This document shows, one piece after another, positions 9,187 through 18,187 of a DNA stretch of 64,000 nucleotides. Position 1 is the stretch's first letter. Each line of letters starts with the position of its first letter. The translations under genes were made by a program, and so were the position numbers. The stretch comes from Pseudoduganella flava (GTDB lineage: Bacteria > Pseudomonadota > Gammaproteobacteria > Burkholderiales > Burkholderiaceae_D): the NCBI RefSeq assembly GCF_007830495.1, contig NZ_VLKW01000003.1:434001-498000 (forward strand). Direction: 5' to 3'. Below the pieces are notes generated by a model. The model ran no database searches. It worked only from the letters and a program-made list of their open reading frames with translations, and was not told the origin of the DNA.

Positions 9187-9615
9187 TTACGCGCCCTTCC
9201 TGTAGATGTCCGGGAAGTTCCGTTCCATCAGCGCCTCCGGCTTCGCGGGCGCCGCGAAGCCATAGCGCTCATACAGCCAGGCCGCCGTGCTGGTCGCGAG
9301 CATGAAGCGGCGCAGGCCCTGCAGCCGCTGGTCGGCCATGATCACGTCCATCAGCAGCTTGCTGTAACCCTTGCCCTGGTGGGCCGGCAGCACGAACACG
9401 TCGAGCAGGTAGGCAAACGTGGCCTGGTCCGTGATGACGCGGGCGAACGCCACCTGTTCGCCGTCCACATAGCCGCCGTAGCACAGCGAATGCGCGATCG
9501 AGCGCTCGACGGTGGCCAGCGGAATGCCGAGGGCCCAGGTGGACTCCTCAGCCAGGAAACGGTGGATGCGCGCGACGTCCAGCCGCGTTTTATCGGTATC
9601 GACGACAAACATCAT
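9187..9615 (-). CDS. GNAT-family N-acetyltransferase
   Basis: A 142-residue single-domain GNAT. The acetyl-CoA site is visible as LLDVFVLPAHQGKGYSKLL (motif A, with the Q/R-x-x-G-x-A/Y pattern near residues 70-88), and the C-terminal half carries the AAWLYERYGF element typical of small GNATs. The acceptor substrate is unknown. The start (two ATG codons at 9615 and 9612) overlaps the stop of the upstream NTF2-like gene by 4 bp, so the two are translationally coupled. Confidence 0.88.
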   Translation of the reverse strand: MMFVVDTDKTRLDVARIHRFLAEESTWALGIPLATVERSIAHSLCYGGYVDGEQVAFARVITDQATFAYLLDVFVLPAHQGKGYSKLLMDVIMADQRLQGLRRFMLATSTAAWLYERYGFAAPAKPEALMERNFPDIYRKGA

Positions 9616-10142
9616 TGCTCCTTCAGATAGCGTTGCGGCAGCGGGTTGCGGTCCGTCTCCGCCTGCCACACGAGCGATTGCACCCACCAGCGCTGGCCGT
9701 CCTTGATCAGCTGGATGCTGTTGATCCCGCGCTGGAACGGCCTGGCTTCGGCCTGTGCGTGGCGCGACTCGTAAGTGGAGAACACGTGCGCGATCTGGCC
9801 GAACTGCTCGCTCTTTCTCGTCAGCTCCGATTCGAAGAAGCCTTCCTTCTCGAACAGCGGCGTCACGCGCGCGATGTAGTCGTCCACCGTCAGCACGCGC
9901 GTGTTGAACACGCCTTCCTTGTTCTGGCCGTGCACGATCATCCGCCCATCGGACCGGAACAGGCCGCGCAGCCGCTCCCAGTCGCGCGGCTTGCCGGCCG
10001 GGCCGGAGATCGTGTCGTACAGCGCGGCGATGACGCCGTCGACGGTGGCGACGTCGGCCGGCTTCACCTGGGCCAGCGCAGCGCTCGGACACACGGCGGC
10101 CCAGGCGCCCAGCAGCGCGAACAGCATCAAGGACTTCCTCAT
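9612..10142 (-). CDS. Secreted NTF2-like (SnoaL/DUF4440-type) protein
   Basis: A 176-residue protein with a signal peptide (MRKSLMLFALLGAWAAV, cleavage around ALAQ), so probably periplasmic. It is followed by one NTF2-like cone fold: VDGVIAALYDTISGPAGKPRDWERLRGLF, a central DDYIARV, and beta strands with GINSIQLIKDGQRWWVQSL. Such folds serve as small enzymes or ligand carriers and no function can be given. The start ATG 10142 has GGAGGAG upstream; the open frame extends 25 codons further but lacks a ribosome site. The stop overlaps the GNAT start (ATGA). It is divergent from argH across 115 bp. Confidence 0.78.
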   Translation of the reverse strand: MRKSLMLFALLGAWAAVCPSAALAQVKPADVATVDGVIAALYDTISGPAGKPRDWERLRGLFRSDGRMIVHGQNKEGVFNTRVLTVDDYIARVTPLFEKEGFFESELTRKSEQFGQIAHVFSTYESRHAQAEARPFQRGINSIQLIKDGQRWWVQSLVWQAETDRNPLPQRYLKEQ

Positions 10143-10257
10143 CGCTCCTCCCATGAATAAAACACAACGATAGCACCGTGGCTTGCACGGGGCGAGCAAA
10201 AGGCCGCCGCGCGGCAAACGTTGTTTATAATCGGTAAATTACTGGGACCCCTTCATC

Positions 10258-11655
10258 ATGACTGAACAACTCTCCAAAAAAGGCGAGGCCTGGTCGGCCC
10301 GCTTCTCCGAACCCGTCTCCGATCTCGTCAAGCGCTACACCGCCTCCGTCTTCTTCGACAACCGCATGGCCAAGGCCGACATCGAAGGCTCGCTGGCGCA
10401 CGCTGAAATGCTGGCGGCGCAGAACATCATTCCGGCGGCCGACCTGGACGCGATCCGCCGCGGCATGGCCCAGATCTCTCAAGAGATCGAATCCGGCAAG
10501 TTCGAATGGCTGCTGGATCTGGAAGACGTGCACCTCAATATCGAGAAGCGCCTGACGGAGCTGGTGGGCGACGCCGGCAAGCGCTTGCACACGGGCCGCT
10601 CGCGCAACGACCAGGTGGCCACCGACATCCGCCTGTACGTGCGCTCGGCGATCGACGACATCACGGGCCTGCTGCACCAGCTGCGCAGCGCGCTGGTCGA
10701 CCTGGCCGAGCAGCATGCGGACACCATCCTGCCCGGCTTCACGCACATGCAGGTGGCGCAGCCGATCACGTTCGGCCATCACATGCTGGCCTATGTGGAG
10801 ATGTTCGGCCGCGATGCAGAGCGGATGGCCGACTGCCGCAAGCGCGTCAACCGCTTGCCGCTGGGTGCCGCCGCGCTGGCCGGCACGACGTTCCCGATCG
10901 ACCGCCTGCGCGTGGCGAAGACGCTGGGCTTTGACGACGTGTGCCACAACTCGCTGGACGCCGTGTCCGACCGCGACTTCGCGATCGAATTCACGGCGGC
11001 CGCGTCGCTGATCATGACGCACGTGTCGCGCATGTCCGAAGAGCTGGTGATCTGGATGAGCCCCCGCGTGGGCTTCATCGACATCGCCGACCGGTTCTGC
11101 ACGGGCTCGTCGATCATGCCGCAGAAGAAAAATCCGGACGTGCCGGAACTGGCACGCGGCAAGACGGGCCGCGTGTACGGCCACCTGATGGGCCTTCTCA
11201 CGCTGATGAAGGGCCAGCCGCTCGCCTACAACAAGGACAACCAGGAAGACAAGGAACCGCTGTTCGACACGGTCGATACCGTCGTCGACACGCTGCGCAT
11301 CTTCGCCGACATGGCCGGCGGCATCACCGTGAAGCCGGAAGCGATGCGCGCCGCCGCGCTGCAGGGTTACGCGACGGCCACCGACCTGGCCGACTACCTC
11401 GTCAAGAAGGGCCTGCCGTTCCGCGACGCGCACGAAGCCGTCGCGCATGCGGTGCGCACCTGCGTCGACGCCAATTGCGACCTGGCCGACCTGTCGCTGG
11501 AGCAGTTGCGCGCCTTCTCGCCGCTGGTTGGGGAAGACGTGTTCGCGGTGCTGACACTCGAAGGTTCCGTCGCGGCGCGCGACCACGTGGGCGGCACGGC
11601 GCCGAACCAGGTGCGCGCGGCGATCCAACTGGTACGGGAGCAGCTGAAGATGTAA
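10258..11655 (+). CDS. argH: Argininosuccinate lyase
   Basis: Last step of arginine biosynthesis: argininosuccinate to arginine and fumarate, cytosolic homotetramer. 465 residues, full family length. Seen: the N-terminal [16 protein letters not shown], the substrate-binding [13 protein letters not shown] region (about residues 111-123), the [13 protein letters not shown] segment with the catalytic histidine, and the fumarase-superfamily signature [13 protein letters not shown] at 282-294, which carries the catalytic serine loop. A TATAAT at 10226-10231 is a likely -10 for argH, although no good -35 is present. A 4-TM TRAP subunit gene begins 70 bp downstream with its own ribosome site. Confidence 0.98.
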   Translation: MTEQLSKKGEAWSARFSEPVSDLVKRYTASVFFDNRMAKADIEGSLAHAEMLAAQNIIPAADLDAIRRGMAQISQEIESGKFEWLLDLEDVHLNIEKRLTELVGDAGKRLHTGRSRNDQVATDIRLYVRSAIDDITGLLHQLRSALVDLAEQHADTILPGFTHMQVAQPITFGHHMLAYVEMFGRDAERMADCRKRVNRLPLGAAALAGTTFPIDRLRVAKTLGFDDVCHNSLDAVSDRDFAIEFTAAASLIMTHVSRMSEELVIWMSPRVGFIDIADRFCTGSSIMPQKKNPDVPELARGKTGRVYGHLMGLLTLMKGQPLAYNKDNQEDKEPLFDTVDTVVDTLRIFADMAGGITVKPEAMRAAALQGYATATDLADYLVKKGLPFRDAHEAVAHAVRTCVDANCDLADLSLEQLRAFSPLVGEDVFAVLTLEGSVAARDHVGGTAPNQVRAAIQLVREQLKM

Positions 11656-11725
11656 GCCCGGGCCCTTCGTCACGTGCATCCCCCGGCGCCAACGCAGCGC
11701 CACCTATCAAGGTAAGGAGACAACG

Positions 11726-12304
11726 ATGTTCATGGCAGTATCCCGGGCAATCGACAAACTGAACGACAGGATCGCGGCGACGGTGGCATGGGCCCTGCTC
11801 GCCGCGGTACTGATCTGCGCGATCAACGCGCTCGTTCGCTATTCGCTCAATATGAGCTCGAACGCGTGGCTGGAGGTGCAGTGGTACCTCTTTGCCGCCG
11901 TGTTCCTGCTCGCTTCCCCCCACACGTTGCGGCGCGACGAGCACGTGCGCATCGACGTGATCACCGGCCGCTTCTCCCGCCGCACGCAGGTCATCATCGA
12001 CCTGTTCGGCTACTTCGTGTTCCTGCTGCCGATCTGCGGCGTGATCCTGTATTACGGCATTCCGTTCGCACTCGTGTCGATCCGGAGCGCCGAGATGTCC
12101 AGCAACGCTGGCGGCCTGATCGTCTGGCCCGCCAAGCTCCTCGTGCCCGTCGGCTTTGCGCTGATGATCCTGCAGGGCCTGTCGGAGGCGATCAAGCGCA
12201 TCGAATACCTGCGCGGCCGCCTGGACGCCAGCGCTTTCGCGAAGCACGCCGCCTCGCCGCAGGAAGAAATCGCCGCGATCAAGCAGGCGAACCGCATCGA
12301 CTGA
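11726..12304 (+). CDS. TRAP transporter small permease subunit (DctQ/FcbT2-type)
   Basis: A 192-residue inner-membrane protein with four predicted transmembrane helices (about residues 17-37, 53-72, 90-113, 135-155), the normal DctQ topology. The segment SNAWLEVQWYLFAAVFLLASPHTLRRDEHVRIDV matches the conserved W-E-E/Q and H-V-R-I-D core of TRAP small subunits (broken here for brevity; it lies at about residues 47-80). It pairs with the large subunit 10 bp downstream to form a Na+-driven solute importer that needs a periplasmic binding protein. No binding-protein gene is adjacent; two candidates lie at 32.4 and 40.5 kb. AAGGAGACAACG precedes the start. Confidence 0.9.
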   Translation: MFMAVSRAIDKLNDRIAATVAWALLAAVLICAINALVRYSLNMSSNAWLEVQWYLFAAVFLLASPHTLRRDEHVRIDVITGRFSRRTQVIIDLFGYFVFLLPICGVILYYGIPFALVSIRSAEMSSNAGGLIVWPAKLLVPVGFALMILQGLSEAIKRIEYLRGRLDASAFAKHAASPQEEIAAIKQANRID

Positions 12305-12314
12305 CGGGAGACGC

Positions 12315-13985
12315 ATGGAAGCCTTCATCATTGCCAATATCGCGCCGATCATGTTCGGCGTGCTCGTACTGTTCCTGCTGTCCGGGTTCCCCGTCGCGTT
12401 CGCGCTGGCCGCCAACGGGCTGTTCTTCGGCTTGGTCGGCGTCGAACTGGGTTTGCTGAAACCGGAACTGCTGCAAGCCCTGCCCAACCGGATCTTCGGT
12501 ATCATGGCCAACGACACGTTGCTGGCCATCCCGTTCTTCACGTTCATGGGCCTGATCCTGGAGCGCTCCGGCATGGCCGAGGACCTGCTCGACACGATTG
12601 GCCAGCTGTTCGGCCCGATTCGGGGCGGTGTGGCGTATGCCGTGATCTTCGTCGGCGCGCTGCTGGCCGCGACGACGGGTGTGGTGGCCGCGTCGGTGAT
12701 CTCGATGGGCCTGATCTCGCTGCCCGTGATGCTGCGCTACGGCTACGACAAGCGGCTCGCGGCCGGCGTCATCGCCGCATCGGGCACGCTGGCGCAGATC
12801 ATTCCGCCATCGCTCGTGCTGATCGTGATGGCCGACCAGCTGGGCCGCTCCGTCGGCGATATGTACAAGGCCGCGTTCATCCCGGGCCTGCTGCTGACCG
12901 CCATGTACGCGGGCTACGTGCTGTCCGTCTCCATCTTCAAGCCCCATCACGTGCCGGCGCTGCCGCCGGAGGCGCGCAACCTGCGCGAGCCGAACGGCGA
13001 CTCGGGCGTGCGCTCGCTGCTCGTGCTGCTGGTCGCCGCGGCCGGCGCCGCGTTCGCCTTCGCGCACTGGTACGAAGCGGGCCACCCGGATGCGCATGCG
13101 GACGAGGTAGGGATCTTCTCGGCCGGCCTGGCCATCATCGGCGCGTTCGCGTTCGCGCTGGTCAACCGCTATGCGAAACTGGGCCTGCTGTCGCGCATGG
13201 CGGAAAAGGTCGTGTTCGTGCTGATTCCGCCGCTGGCGCTGATCTTCCTCGTGCTGGGCACGATCTTCATCGGCCTGGCCACGCCGACGGAAGGCGGCGG
13301 CATGGGCGCTCTGGGGGCCGTGATCCTGGCGGTGCTGAACCGCCGCCTGAACCGCGACCTGCTGACGCAGGCGCTGATGTCGACGACGCGGCTGTCGTGC
13401 TTCGTGCTGTTCATCCTGATCGGCTCGACGGTATTCGCGCTCGTGTTCCGCGGCGTGAACGGCGACCTGTGGGTCGAGCACCTGCTGACCAGCCTGCCGG
13501 GCGGCGAGACGGGCTTCCTGATCGCCGTGAACATCCTGTTCTTCGTGCTGGCATTCTTCCTCGACTTCTTCGAACTGGCGTTCATCCTTGTGCCGCTGGT
13601 GGGCCCCGTGGCCGAGAAGCTGGGCATCGACCTGATCTGGTTCGGCGTGCTGCTGGGCGTGAACATGCAGACGTCGTTCATGCACCCGCCGTTCGGCTTC
13701 GCGCTGTTCTACCTGCGTTCGGTGGCGCCGAAGGAAGTGAAGACGTCGGACATCTACTGGGGCGCGATCCCGTTCGTCTGCATCCAGGTCGTCATGGTCG
13801 CATTGATCATCGGCTTCCCCCGCCTCGTCTCCGTCGAGACGCGCACCGACATGAAGGAAGACGTGGAGCTGAAGATCGAGGCCCCGGCCGACTATGGCGC
13901 ACCGGCGCAGGAGTCGAAGGACGAGGCGCCGGAGTTGAACTTCTCGACCGACGAGGACGAGAAGACGCCGACGGAGAAGAAATAA
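12315..13985 (+). CDS. TRAP transporter large permease subunit (DctM/FcbT3-type)
   Basis: A 556-residue membrane protein of the DctM family with about 13-14 hydrophobic segments. Family motifs include LSGFPVAFALAANGLFFG near the N-terminus, LAIPFFTFMG, GVVAASVISMGLISLP and SGTLAQIIPPS. It is longer than the roughly 430 residues of standard DctM: a hydrophilic and extra-helix insert (around residues 215-310) and a charged C-terminal tail place it in the mannitol/chloroaromatic FcbT3-type subgroup. This agrees with the FcbT1-like binding proteins found elsewhere in the window. Substrate unknown; organic acids are usual. The start follows GGGAGACGC, 10 bp after the small subunit. Confidence 0.92.
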   Translation: MEAFIIANIAPIMFGVLVLFLLSGFPVAFALAANGLFFGLVGVELGLLKPELLQALPNRIFGIMANDTLLAIPFFTFMGLILERSGMAEDLLDTIGQLFGPIRGGVAYAVIFVGALLAATTGVVAASVISMGLISLPVMLRYGYDKRLAAGVIAASGTLAQIIPPSLVLIVMADQLGRSVGDMYKAAFIPGLLLTAMYAGYVLSVSIFKPHHVPALPPEARNLREPNGDSGVRSLLVLLVAAAGAAFAFAHWYEAGHPDAHADEVGIFSAGLAIIGAFAFALVNRYAKLGLLSRMAEKVVFVLIPPLALIFLVLGTIFIGLATPTEGGGMGALGAVILAVLNRRLNRDLLTQALMSTTRLSCFVLFILIGSTVFALVFRGVNGDLWVEHLLTSLPGGETGFLIAVNILFFVLAFFLDFFELAFILVPLVGPVAEKLGIDLIWFGVLLGVNMQTSFMHPPFGFALFYLRSVAPKEVKTSDIYWGAIPFVCIQVVMVALIIGFPRLVSVETRTDMKEDVELKIEAPADYGAPAQESKDEAPELNFSTDEDEKTPTEKK

Positions 13986-14028
13986 CGGAAAGTGACAGGT
14001 TCCTGCGTGCGGGCTAGGCGTGTCGAAC

Positions 14029-14097
14029 TTCAACCCAGAAGCAACCCCTGGGGTCAGACCCGGCGGGTCTGACCCCGGCATCTGCCGTTGGGTTTAG
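14029..14097. repeat. Palindromic repeat, GGGGTCAGACCC family, copy 2
   Basis: The core is a perfect 12-bp hairpin, GGGGTCAGACCC at 14050-14061, loop GGC, and GGGTCTGACCCC at 14065-14076. It is flanked by weaker complementary outer arms (CAACCCAGAAGCAACCCC on the left, GGCATCTGCCGTTGGGTTT on the right). It sits between the convergent dctM-type and ACT-like genes and could also act as a terminator-like structure, though no T run follows. Confidence 0.85.
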
Positions 14098-14124
14098 CTT
14101 GGGCTATCGGCGCGCGAACGGAGG

Positions 14125-14781
14125 TCAATGCGTGACCAGCGTCGCCAGCACCGAAAACGCGGCCGCCGTCTGGTCGCGGTCGAGGATCAACGTCAGTTCC
14201 GAATGCGTGGAGATCAGGTTGACGAGATTGACCTTGTCCCACGCCAGCTTCTTCAGGATCGCGTGGTAGATGCCGGGCGTGCGCACGGAGTCGTGCGTCA
14301 GTTGCAGCGTGACCGCGTTCAGGTTTTCCAGCCGCGCCGACAACGTCTCGCCTTCGAACACCTCTTCCACCAGCGGGATCAGCGGGCGGCTGCAGATCAC
14401 CATTGCCTCGTTGACGCCGCGCGTCACGGTGAGGAACATATTGCGCTGCCGGCCGTGCTGCGCCAGCAGGCGGCGGTGGCATTCGTCGGTGTGCTCCGAC
14501 TCGCGGTAGGTCAGCTCGACGAGATCCGTGCGCGCCGTCAGCTGGCCCGTCTTCTGCGCCAGCACGATCTCCTGTGTGCCCTGCTCGGGCAGGCGCTCCG
14601 ACACGCGCCGCAGCGCCATCACGACGGCGGCCTGGCCGACCGGCTTCCACAGGTCGTTCTCGAGCTGCGGCTGCAACTGGCGCGCGAGTTCGGAAAGGTT
14701 GATGAGGCCACGGCGCAGCCCTTCGCTGAGGAAGGGCGAGTCCATGACGATGCGTTCCACTTTGGTAGCGATCGACAGCAT
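14125..14781 (-). CDS. ACT-domain-like protein with N-terminal helical domain, function unknown
   Basis: A 218-residue cytosolic protein. Residues 1-70 are helical, with VERIVMDSPFLSEGLRRGLI and NLSELARQLQPQLE, resembling the N-terminal domain of a family of small ACT-containing proteins known from archaea and Bacteroidetes and left without a function. Residues 75-218 contain two beta-alpha-beta segments; the last, NLVNLISTHSELTLILDRDQTAAAFSVL, is much like the second ACT domain of aspartokinases. There is no kinase domain. It may be an amino-acid-sensing protein, but this is inference. It is isolated: convergent with the TRAP genes and preceded by about 600 bp of non-coding sequence. Confidence 0.7.
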   Translation of the reverse strand: MLSIATKVERIVMDSPFLSEGLRRGLINLSELARQLQPQLENDLWKPVGQAAVVMALRRVSERLPEQGTQEIVLAQKTGQLTARTDLVELTYRESEHTDECHRRLLAQHGRQRNMFLTVTRGVNEAMVICSRPLIPLVEEVFEGETLSARLENLNAVTLQLTHDSVRTPGIYHAILKKLAWDKVNLVNLISTHSELTLILDRDQTAAAFSVLATLVTH

Positions 14782-15379
14782 AGCTCATTGCCCGCAAGGG
14801 CACTCCATGAATAGGTCATACGCCGCTCCACCGCGGGCAGCGGGCGCAGGCGCTGTTGGGATGGTCAGGATGCACACGGCAAGGCCGTGCGATGAGACGC
14901 TGCCTATATGGGTGGCGCGTGATGCGGGGCTTGAGAAAAGCGAACGTGCAGGCCTGGTTCCTTGATCATGATTCGTCCCTGAAGTTTGCCTCAGCGCTTG
15001 ATTTTCTGGCGTGTTGTACCTACCCGGCTGCGCTGTTTTATATGAGCCCGTCGGGCATGCGTGGCCGTCCGGTGCCACTGTAGTGTACGGCCCAAGATTC
15101 ATCTGGTGCAACCTGCGCACGGCCGAAATGTTGCATGTGCGCTGAAAAGCCCGGCCCGTTGCCGGCAGCCGACATGAGGGCGCAATCGTGCGCCACTTTC
15201 GCGCCGATCACGCTATGCGCGCGGGCCGTTTACGCGGGGCGCTGTCTCATTTTTAACAAAACGCCGCAGCCAGACTCATTTGCGAAGATTTTTGACAGCG
15301 GAAATGTGAAACGCATAACGTCGCGATCACCCGCGAAAACAGCGGACCCGCCACTTCACTTTCCACCATTGGAGAAGAG
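14782..15379. other. Intergenic stretch of about 600 bp with no recognised gene
   Basis: Between the divergent ACT-like and M4 peptidase genes. I find no convincing ORF (short frames lack coding character), tRNA or riboswitch motif. The right end holds a plausible promoter for the peptidase at 15292-15319. The AT content rises near 14965-15050 and 15240-15330, as expected for promoter regions. A regulatory RNA cannot be excluded. Confidence 0.5.
15292..15319 (+). promoter_or_regulatory. Candidate sigma-70 promoter of the M4 peptidase gene
   Basis: A perfect -35 TTGACA (15292-15297), a 16-bp spacer and CATAAC (15314-15319) as a -10 with 4 of 6 consensus bases. It lies about 60 bp before the ATG, which has its own GGAGAAGAG ribosome site. 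Confidence 0.45.
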
Positions 15380-17923
15380 ATGAACCTTCGCATGACCTTA
15401 CTCGCCGCCGTCGTCGCGGCACTGCCGTATGCCGGCGCAAGCGCCCAGACCGGCGCCATGCTTCCTGAAAGCCTGATGGCTGCACCCGCCCAGGAAATGA
15501 GCGCCACCGTCAAGGCGAACCTGGAGAACCGTCTCGCCGCGCGGCGCGCCGCCGCCGGCCTGGACGAGGACCACGGCTTCATCGTCAGCAAGCAGCAGCC
15601 GGGCGAACGCGGCACCCGCATCACGCGCGCCCAGCACACGTGGAAAGGCCTGCGCGTGTTCGGCTCCGAATCCGTCGTCGTCACCGACGACAACGGCGAG
15701 ATCATCAGCGAGTCCGCATCGGAGCGCCGCAATGGCCTGGACGCGTCGCGCGCCGCGGCCGCGACGGGCAAGACGGCACCGGACGTGACGCCGACCGTGG
15801 CGAAGGAAGATGCGATCGCCAGCGTCGTCAAGCGCGTCGCACCGGTGGGCGTGCATCGCTGGAAGCCGGAAGCGGAACTGCTGATCTACCCGGTGATGAA
15901 GACGGTGCGCGTGGCGGGCGCCGAGAAGAAGGCCGAGAGCGCGCTGAACGCGCTGGACGTCGAGGAAGTCGTCGACCATTACGAGCTGGCCTACCTCGTC
16001 AAGACGCGCATGGCGAGCGGCAAGCGGCTGATCTACCGCGACACGATCGTCAATGCCCACACGGGCGCCGTGATCGCCGAATGGGATGCGCTGCAATCGG
16101 TCGTCGGCTCCGGCAAGAGCCAGTACAACGGCACCGTGCCGATCAACACGACGCTGGTCGGCAGCACCTACCAGATGCTGGACAGCACCCGCGGCGTCGG
16201 CGGCAAGTACGGCGGCATGGCGATCACCAACGCGAATCACAGCCCGGAATCGAACCCGAACCCCGGCACGATCTACACGAACAGCACCAACACCTGGGGC
16301 GATGGCCAGCAGTACATCAATGGCGGCAGCACGACCAACGCGAACGGCCAGACGGCGGCGGTCAACGCGCTGTGGGGCCTGATGAACACCTACGACGCGA
16401 TGAAGAACGTGCTGGGCTGGCAAAGCCTGGACGGCAACAACACGTCGACCTACATCGCCGTCCACGTCGACAACCAGTACGACAACGCGTTCTTCGAGCC
16501 GGGCTGCAAGTGCATGTACATCGGCGACGGCGGCACTTCGTTCTACAACCTGGGCTCGATCGACGTGATCGGCCACGAGATGCACCACGGCGTGACGGAT
16601 GCGACGTCCAACCTCACGTACTCGGGCGAATCGGGCGGCTTGAACGAATCGTCGTCGGACATCGGCGGCGAGATGACGGAAGCGTATGCGCGCGCCGGCG
16701 GCACCGGCAGCGTGATCCCGGCCACCGGCAACGACTGGGTGATGGGCCGCGAGATCAGCCGCAGCGGTTCGCCACTGCGCTATATGTACAAGCCGAGCAA
16801 GGACGGCCAGAGCCCGAACGCGTGGAGCACGTCGCTGAAGAACCTGAACGTGCACTACAGCTCCGGCCCGAACAACCGCATGTTCTACTTCCTGTCGCAA
16901 GGCTCGAACTCGTCGTCCTCCAGCGACTACTACAGCCAGTACCTGAACCAGCAGCCGCTGGCGATGACGGGCATCGGCAACGACAAGGCGTTCCGCATCT
17001 GGTTCCGCGCCAACACGCAGAAGTTCACGTCGTCGACCAACTACGCCGACGCGCGTAACAAGATGGTCACCGCGGCCGAGGAACTGTATGGCGTCGGCAG
17101 CAAGGAAGCAACCGCCGTCAAGCGCGCCTATGCCGCGATCAACGTCGGCACCGACGTCCCCGAGACCGCGGGCGGCACGGCGCTGTCGATCACGACGCAG
17201 CCGGCCAGCATCACCGTCGCGCCGGGCGGCACCGCGACGTTCACGGTCGGTGCAAGCGGCGGTACCTCGCCGTACAGCTACAAGTGGTATAAGAACGGCT
17301 CGCTGATCAGCGGCGCCACGTCGGCCACCTACTCGTTCGCCGCGCAATCGACCGACAACGGCGCCGTGTTCAAGGCCACCGTGACCGACTCGGCATCGTC
17401 GCCGGTGACCGTCACGTCGGGTAACGCGACGCTGACCGTCAGCACGACGGGCGGCGGCAGCACGGAGCGCGTGACGAACGGCGGCTTCGAATCCGGCACG
17501 ACCGGCTGGGCCGGCACGACGGGCGTCATCGGCATGTTCACGGGCCAGACCGCGTACGAAGGCACCCGCTACGCCTACCTGGGCGGCAACGGCAGCACGG
17601 CAACGGAAACGCTGACGCAGGACATCACGATCCCGTCGACCGCGACCTCCGCCACGATGACGTTCGCGCTGCACATCGACACGGCCGAATCGGGCTCCAC
17701 CGCATACGACAAGCTCGTCGTGGCAGTGAAGAACACGTCCGGCACGACCTTGGGCACGCTGGCAACGTACTCGAACGCCAACGCCGCCTCCGGCTACCAG
17801 GTGCGCACGTTCAACCTGACCGCGTACAAAGGCCAGACGGTCCGGCTGTCGTTCGCAATGACGGAAGACAGCTCGCTGCAGACCTCGTTCGTCGTCGACA
17901 AGGTGAGTGTCGTCACGCAGTAA
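15380..17923 (+). CDS. Secreted M4 (thermolysin-like) metallopeptidase with Ig-like and C-terminal carbohydrate-binding-like domains
   Basis: An 847-residue extracellular zinc endopeptidase. Order: signal peptide (1-22, ASAQ); FTP/PepSY-type propeptide (about 30-230), which inhibits and folds the enzyme; M4 catalytic domain (about 240-590); an Ig-like domain (about 600-690, ITTQPASITVAPGGTATFTV); and a C-terminal beta-sandwich (about 695-847) starting ERVTNGGFESGTTGW, a pattern common in secreted proteins for surface or glycan binding. The zinc motif is H399-E400-M-H-H403, with the third ligand in GGLNESSSDIGGE about 20 residues later, and the catalytic-histidine region HYSSGPNNRMFYFLS. It likely feeds on exogenous protein and is probably exported by type II secretion. 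Confidence 0.95.
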   Translation: MNLRMTLLAAVVAALPYAGASAQTGAMLPESLMAAPAQEMSATVKANLENRLAARRAAAGLDEDHGFIVSKQQPGERGTRITRAQHTWKGLRVFGSESVVVTDDNGEIISESASERRNGLDASRAAAATGKTAPDVTPTVAKEDAIASVVKRVAPVGVHRWKPEAELLIYPVMKTVRVAGAEKKAESALNALDVEEVVDHYELAYLVKTRMASGKRLIYRDTIVNAHTGAVIAEWDALQSVVGSGKSQYNGTVPINTTLVGSTYQMLDSTRGVGGKYGGMAITNANHSPESNPNPGTIYTNSTNTWGDGQQYINGGSTTNANGQTAAVNALWGLMNTYDAMKNVLGWQSLDGNNTSTYIAVHVDNQYDNAFFEPGCKCMYIGDGGTSFYNLGSIDVIGHEMHHGVTDATSNLTYSGESGGLNESSSDIGGEMTEAYARAGGTGSVIPATGNDWVMGREISRSGSPLRYMYKPSKDGQSPNAWSTSLKNLNVHYSSGPNNRMFYFLSQGSNSSSSSDYYSQYLNQQPLAMTGIGNDKAFRIWFRANTQKFTSSTNYADARNKMVTAAEELYGVGSKEATAVKRAYAAINVGTDVPETAGGTALSITTQPASITVAPGGTATFTVGASGGTSPYSYKWYKNGSLISGATSATYSFAAQSTDNGAVFKATVTDSASSPVTVTSGNATLTVSTTGGGSTERVTNGGFESGTTGWAGTTGVIGMFTGQTAYEGTRYAYLGGNGSTATETLTQDITIPSTATSATMTFALHIDTAESGSTAYDKLVVAVKNTSGTTLGTLATYSNANAASGYQVRTFNLTAYKGQTVRLSFAMTEDSSLQTSFVVDKVSVVTQ

Positions 17924-17945
17924 CACCTTTCGTTGCAAACCCGCT

Positions 17946-17997
17946 GGGGACTGTCCCTCGATTCTGGAAATATTTCCAAAATTCGGGGACAGTCCCT
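17946..17997. repeat. Palindromic repeat, GGGACTGTCCC family, copy 1
   Basis: Arms GGGACTGTCCC (17947-17957) and GGGACAGTCCC (17986-17996) are perfect complements, with the inner palindrome TGGAAATATTTCCA (17965-17978) at the loop. It lies 23 bp after the M4 peptidase stop. A second copy is 90 bp downstream in the same orientation. Confidence 0.9.
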
Positions 17998-18087
17998 CCC
18001 CGGCAAAGCAACGGTTTATCCGGCATTTACAAGGGCTGATACGTGCTGCATCAGGCAGAACGTCGTAAGCCCGCAACATCGACCGAT

Positions 18088-18139
18088 GGGGACTGTCCCT
18101 CGATTTGGGAAATATTTCCAAAAACGAGGGACAGTCCCC
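18088..18139. repeat. Palindromic repeat, GGGACTGTCCC family, copy 2
   Basis: A perfect 15-bp stem, GGGGACTGTCCCTCG (18088-18102) with CGAGGGACAGTCCCC (18125-18139), enclosing GGGAAATATTTCCA. It ends about 48 bp before the M24 peptidase start, so it lies in that gene's promoter or leader region. The GATTTTGGAAACATTGC that follows resembles the inner part again. Confidence 0.9.
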
Positions 18140-18187
18140 AGATTTTGGAAACATTGCTAAGATGCCCGTTTTGTGGAAGGAGCGGGC

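Noticed and set aside
10225..11703. 492-codon minus-strand frame opposite argH
   Set aside because: Shadow of argH; no domain, biased composition.
12279..14081. 600-codon minus-strand frame opposite the TRAP large permease
   Set aside because: Antisense to a membrane protein gene; very high Arg/Gln/His content and no known domain.
14782..15379. Possible riboswitch or sRNA in the 600-bp gap
   Set aside because: I looked for motifs of common riboswitches and found no consistent match; left as a plain intergenic stretch with a promoter candidate at its right end.
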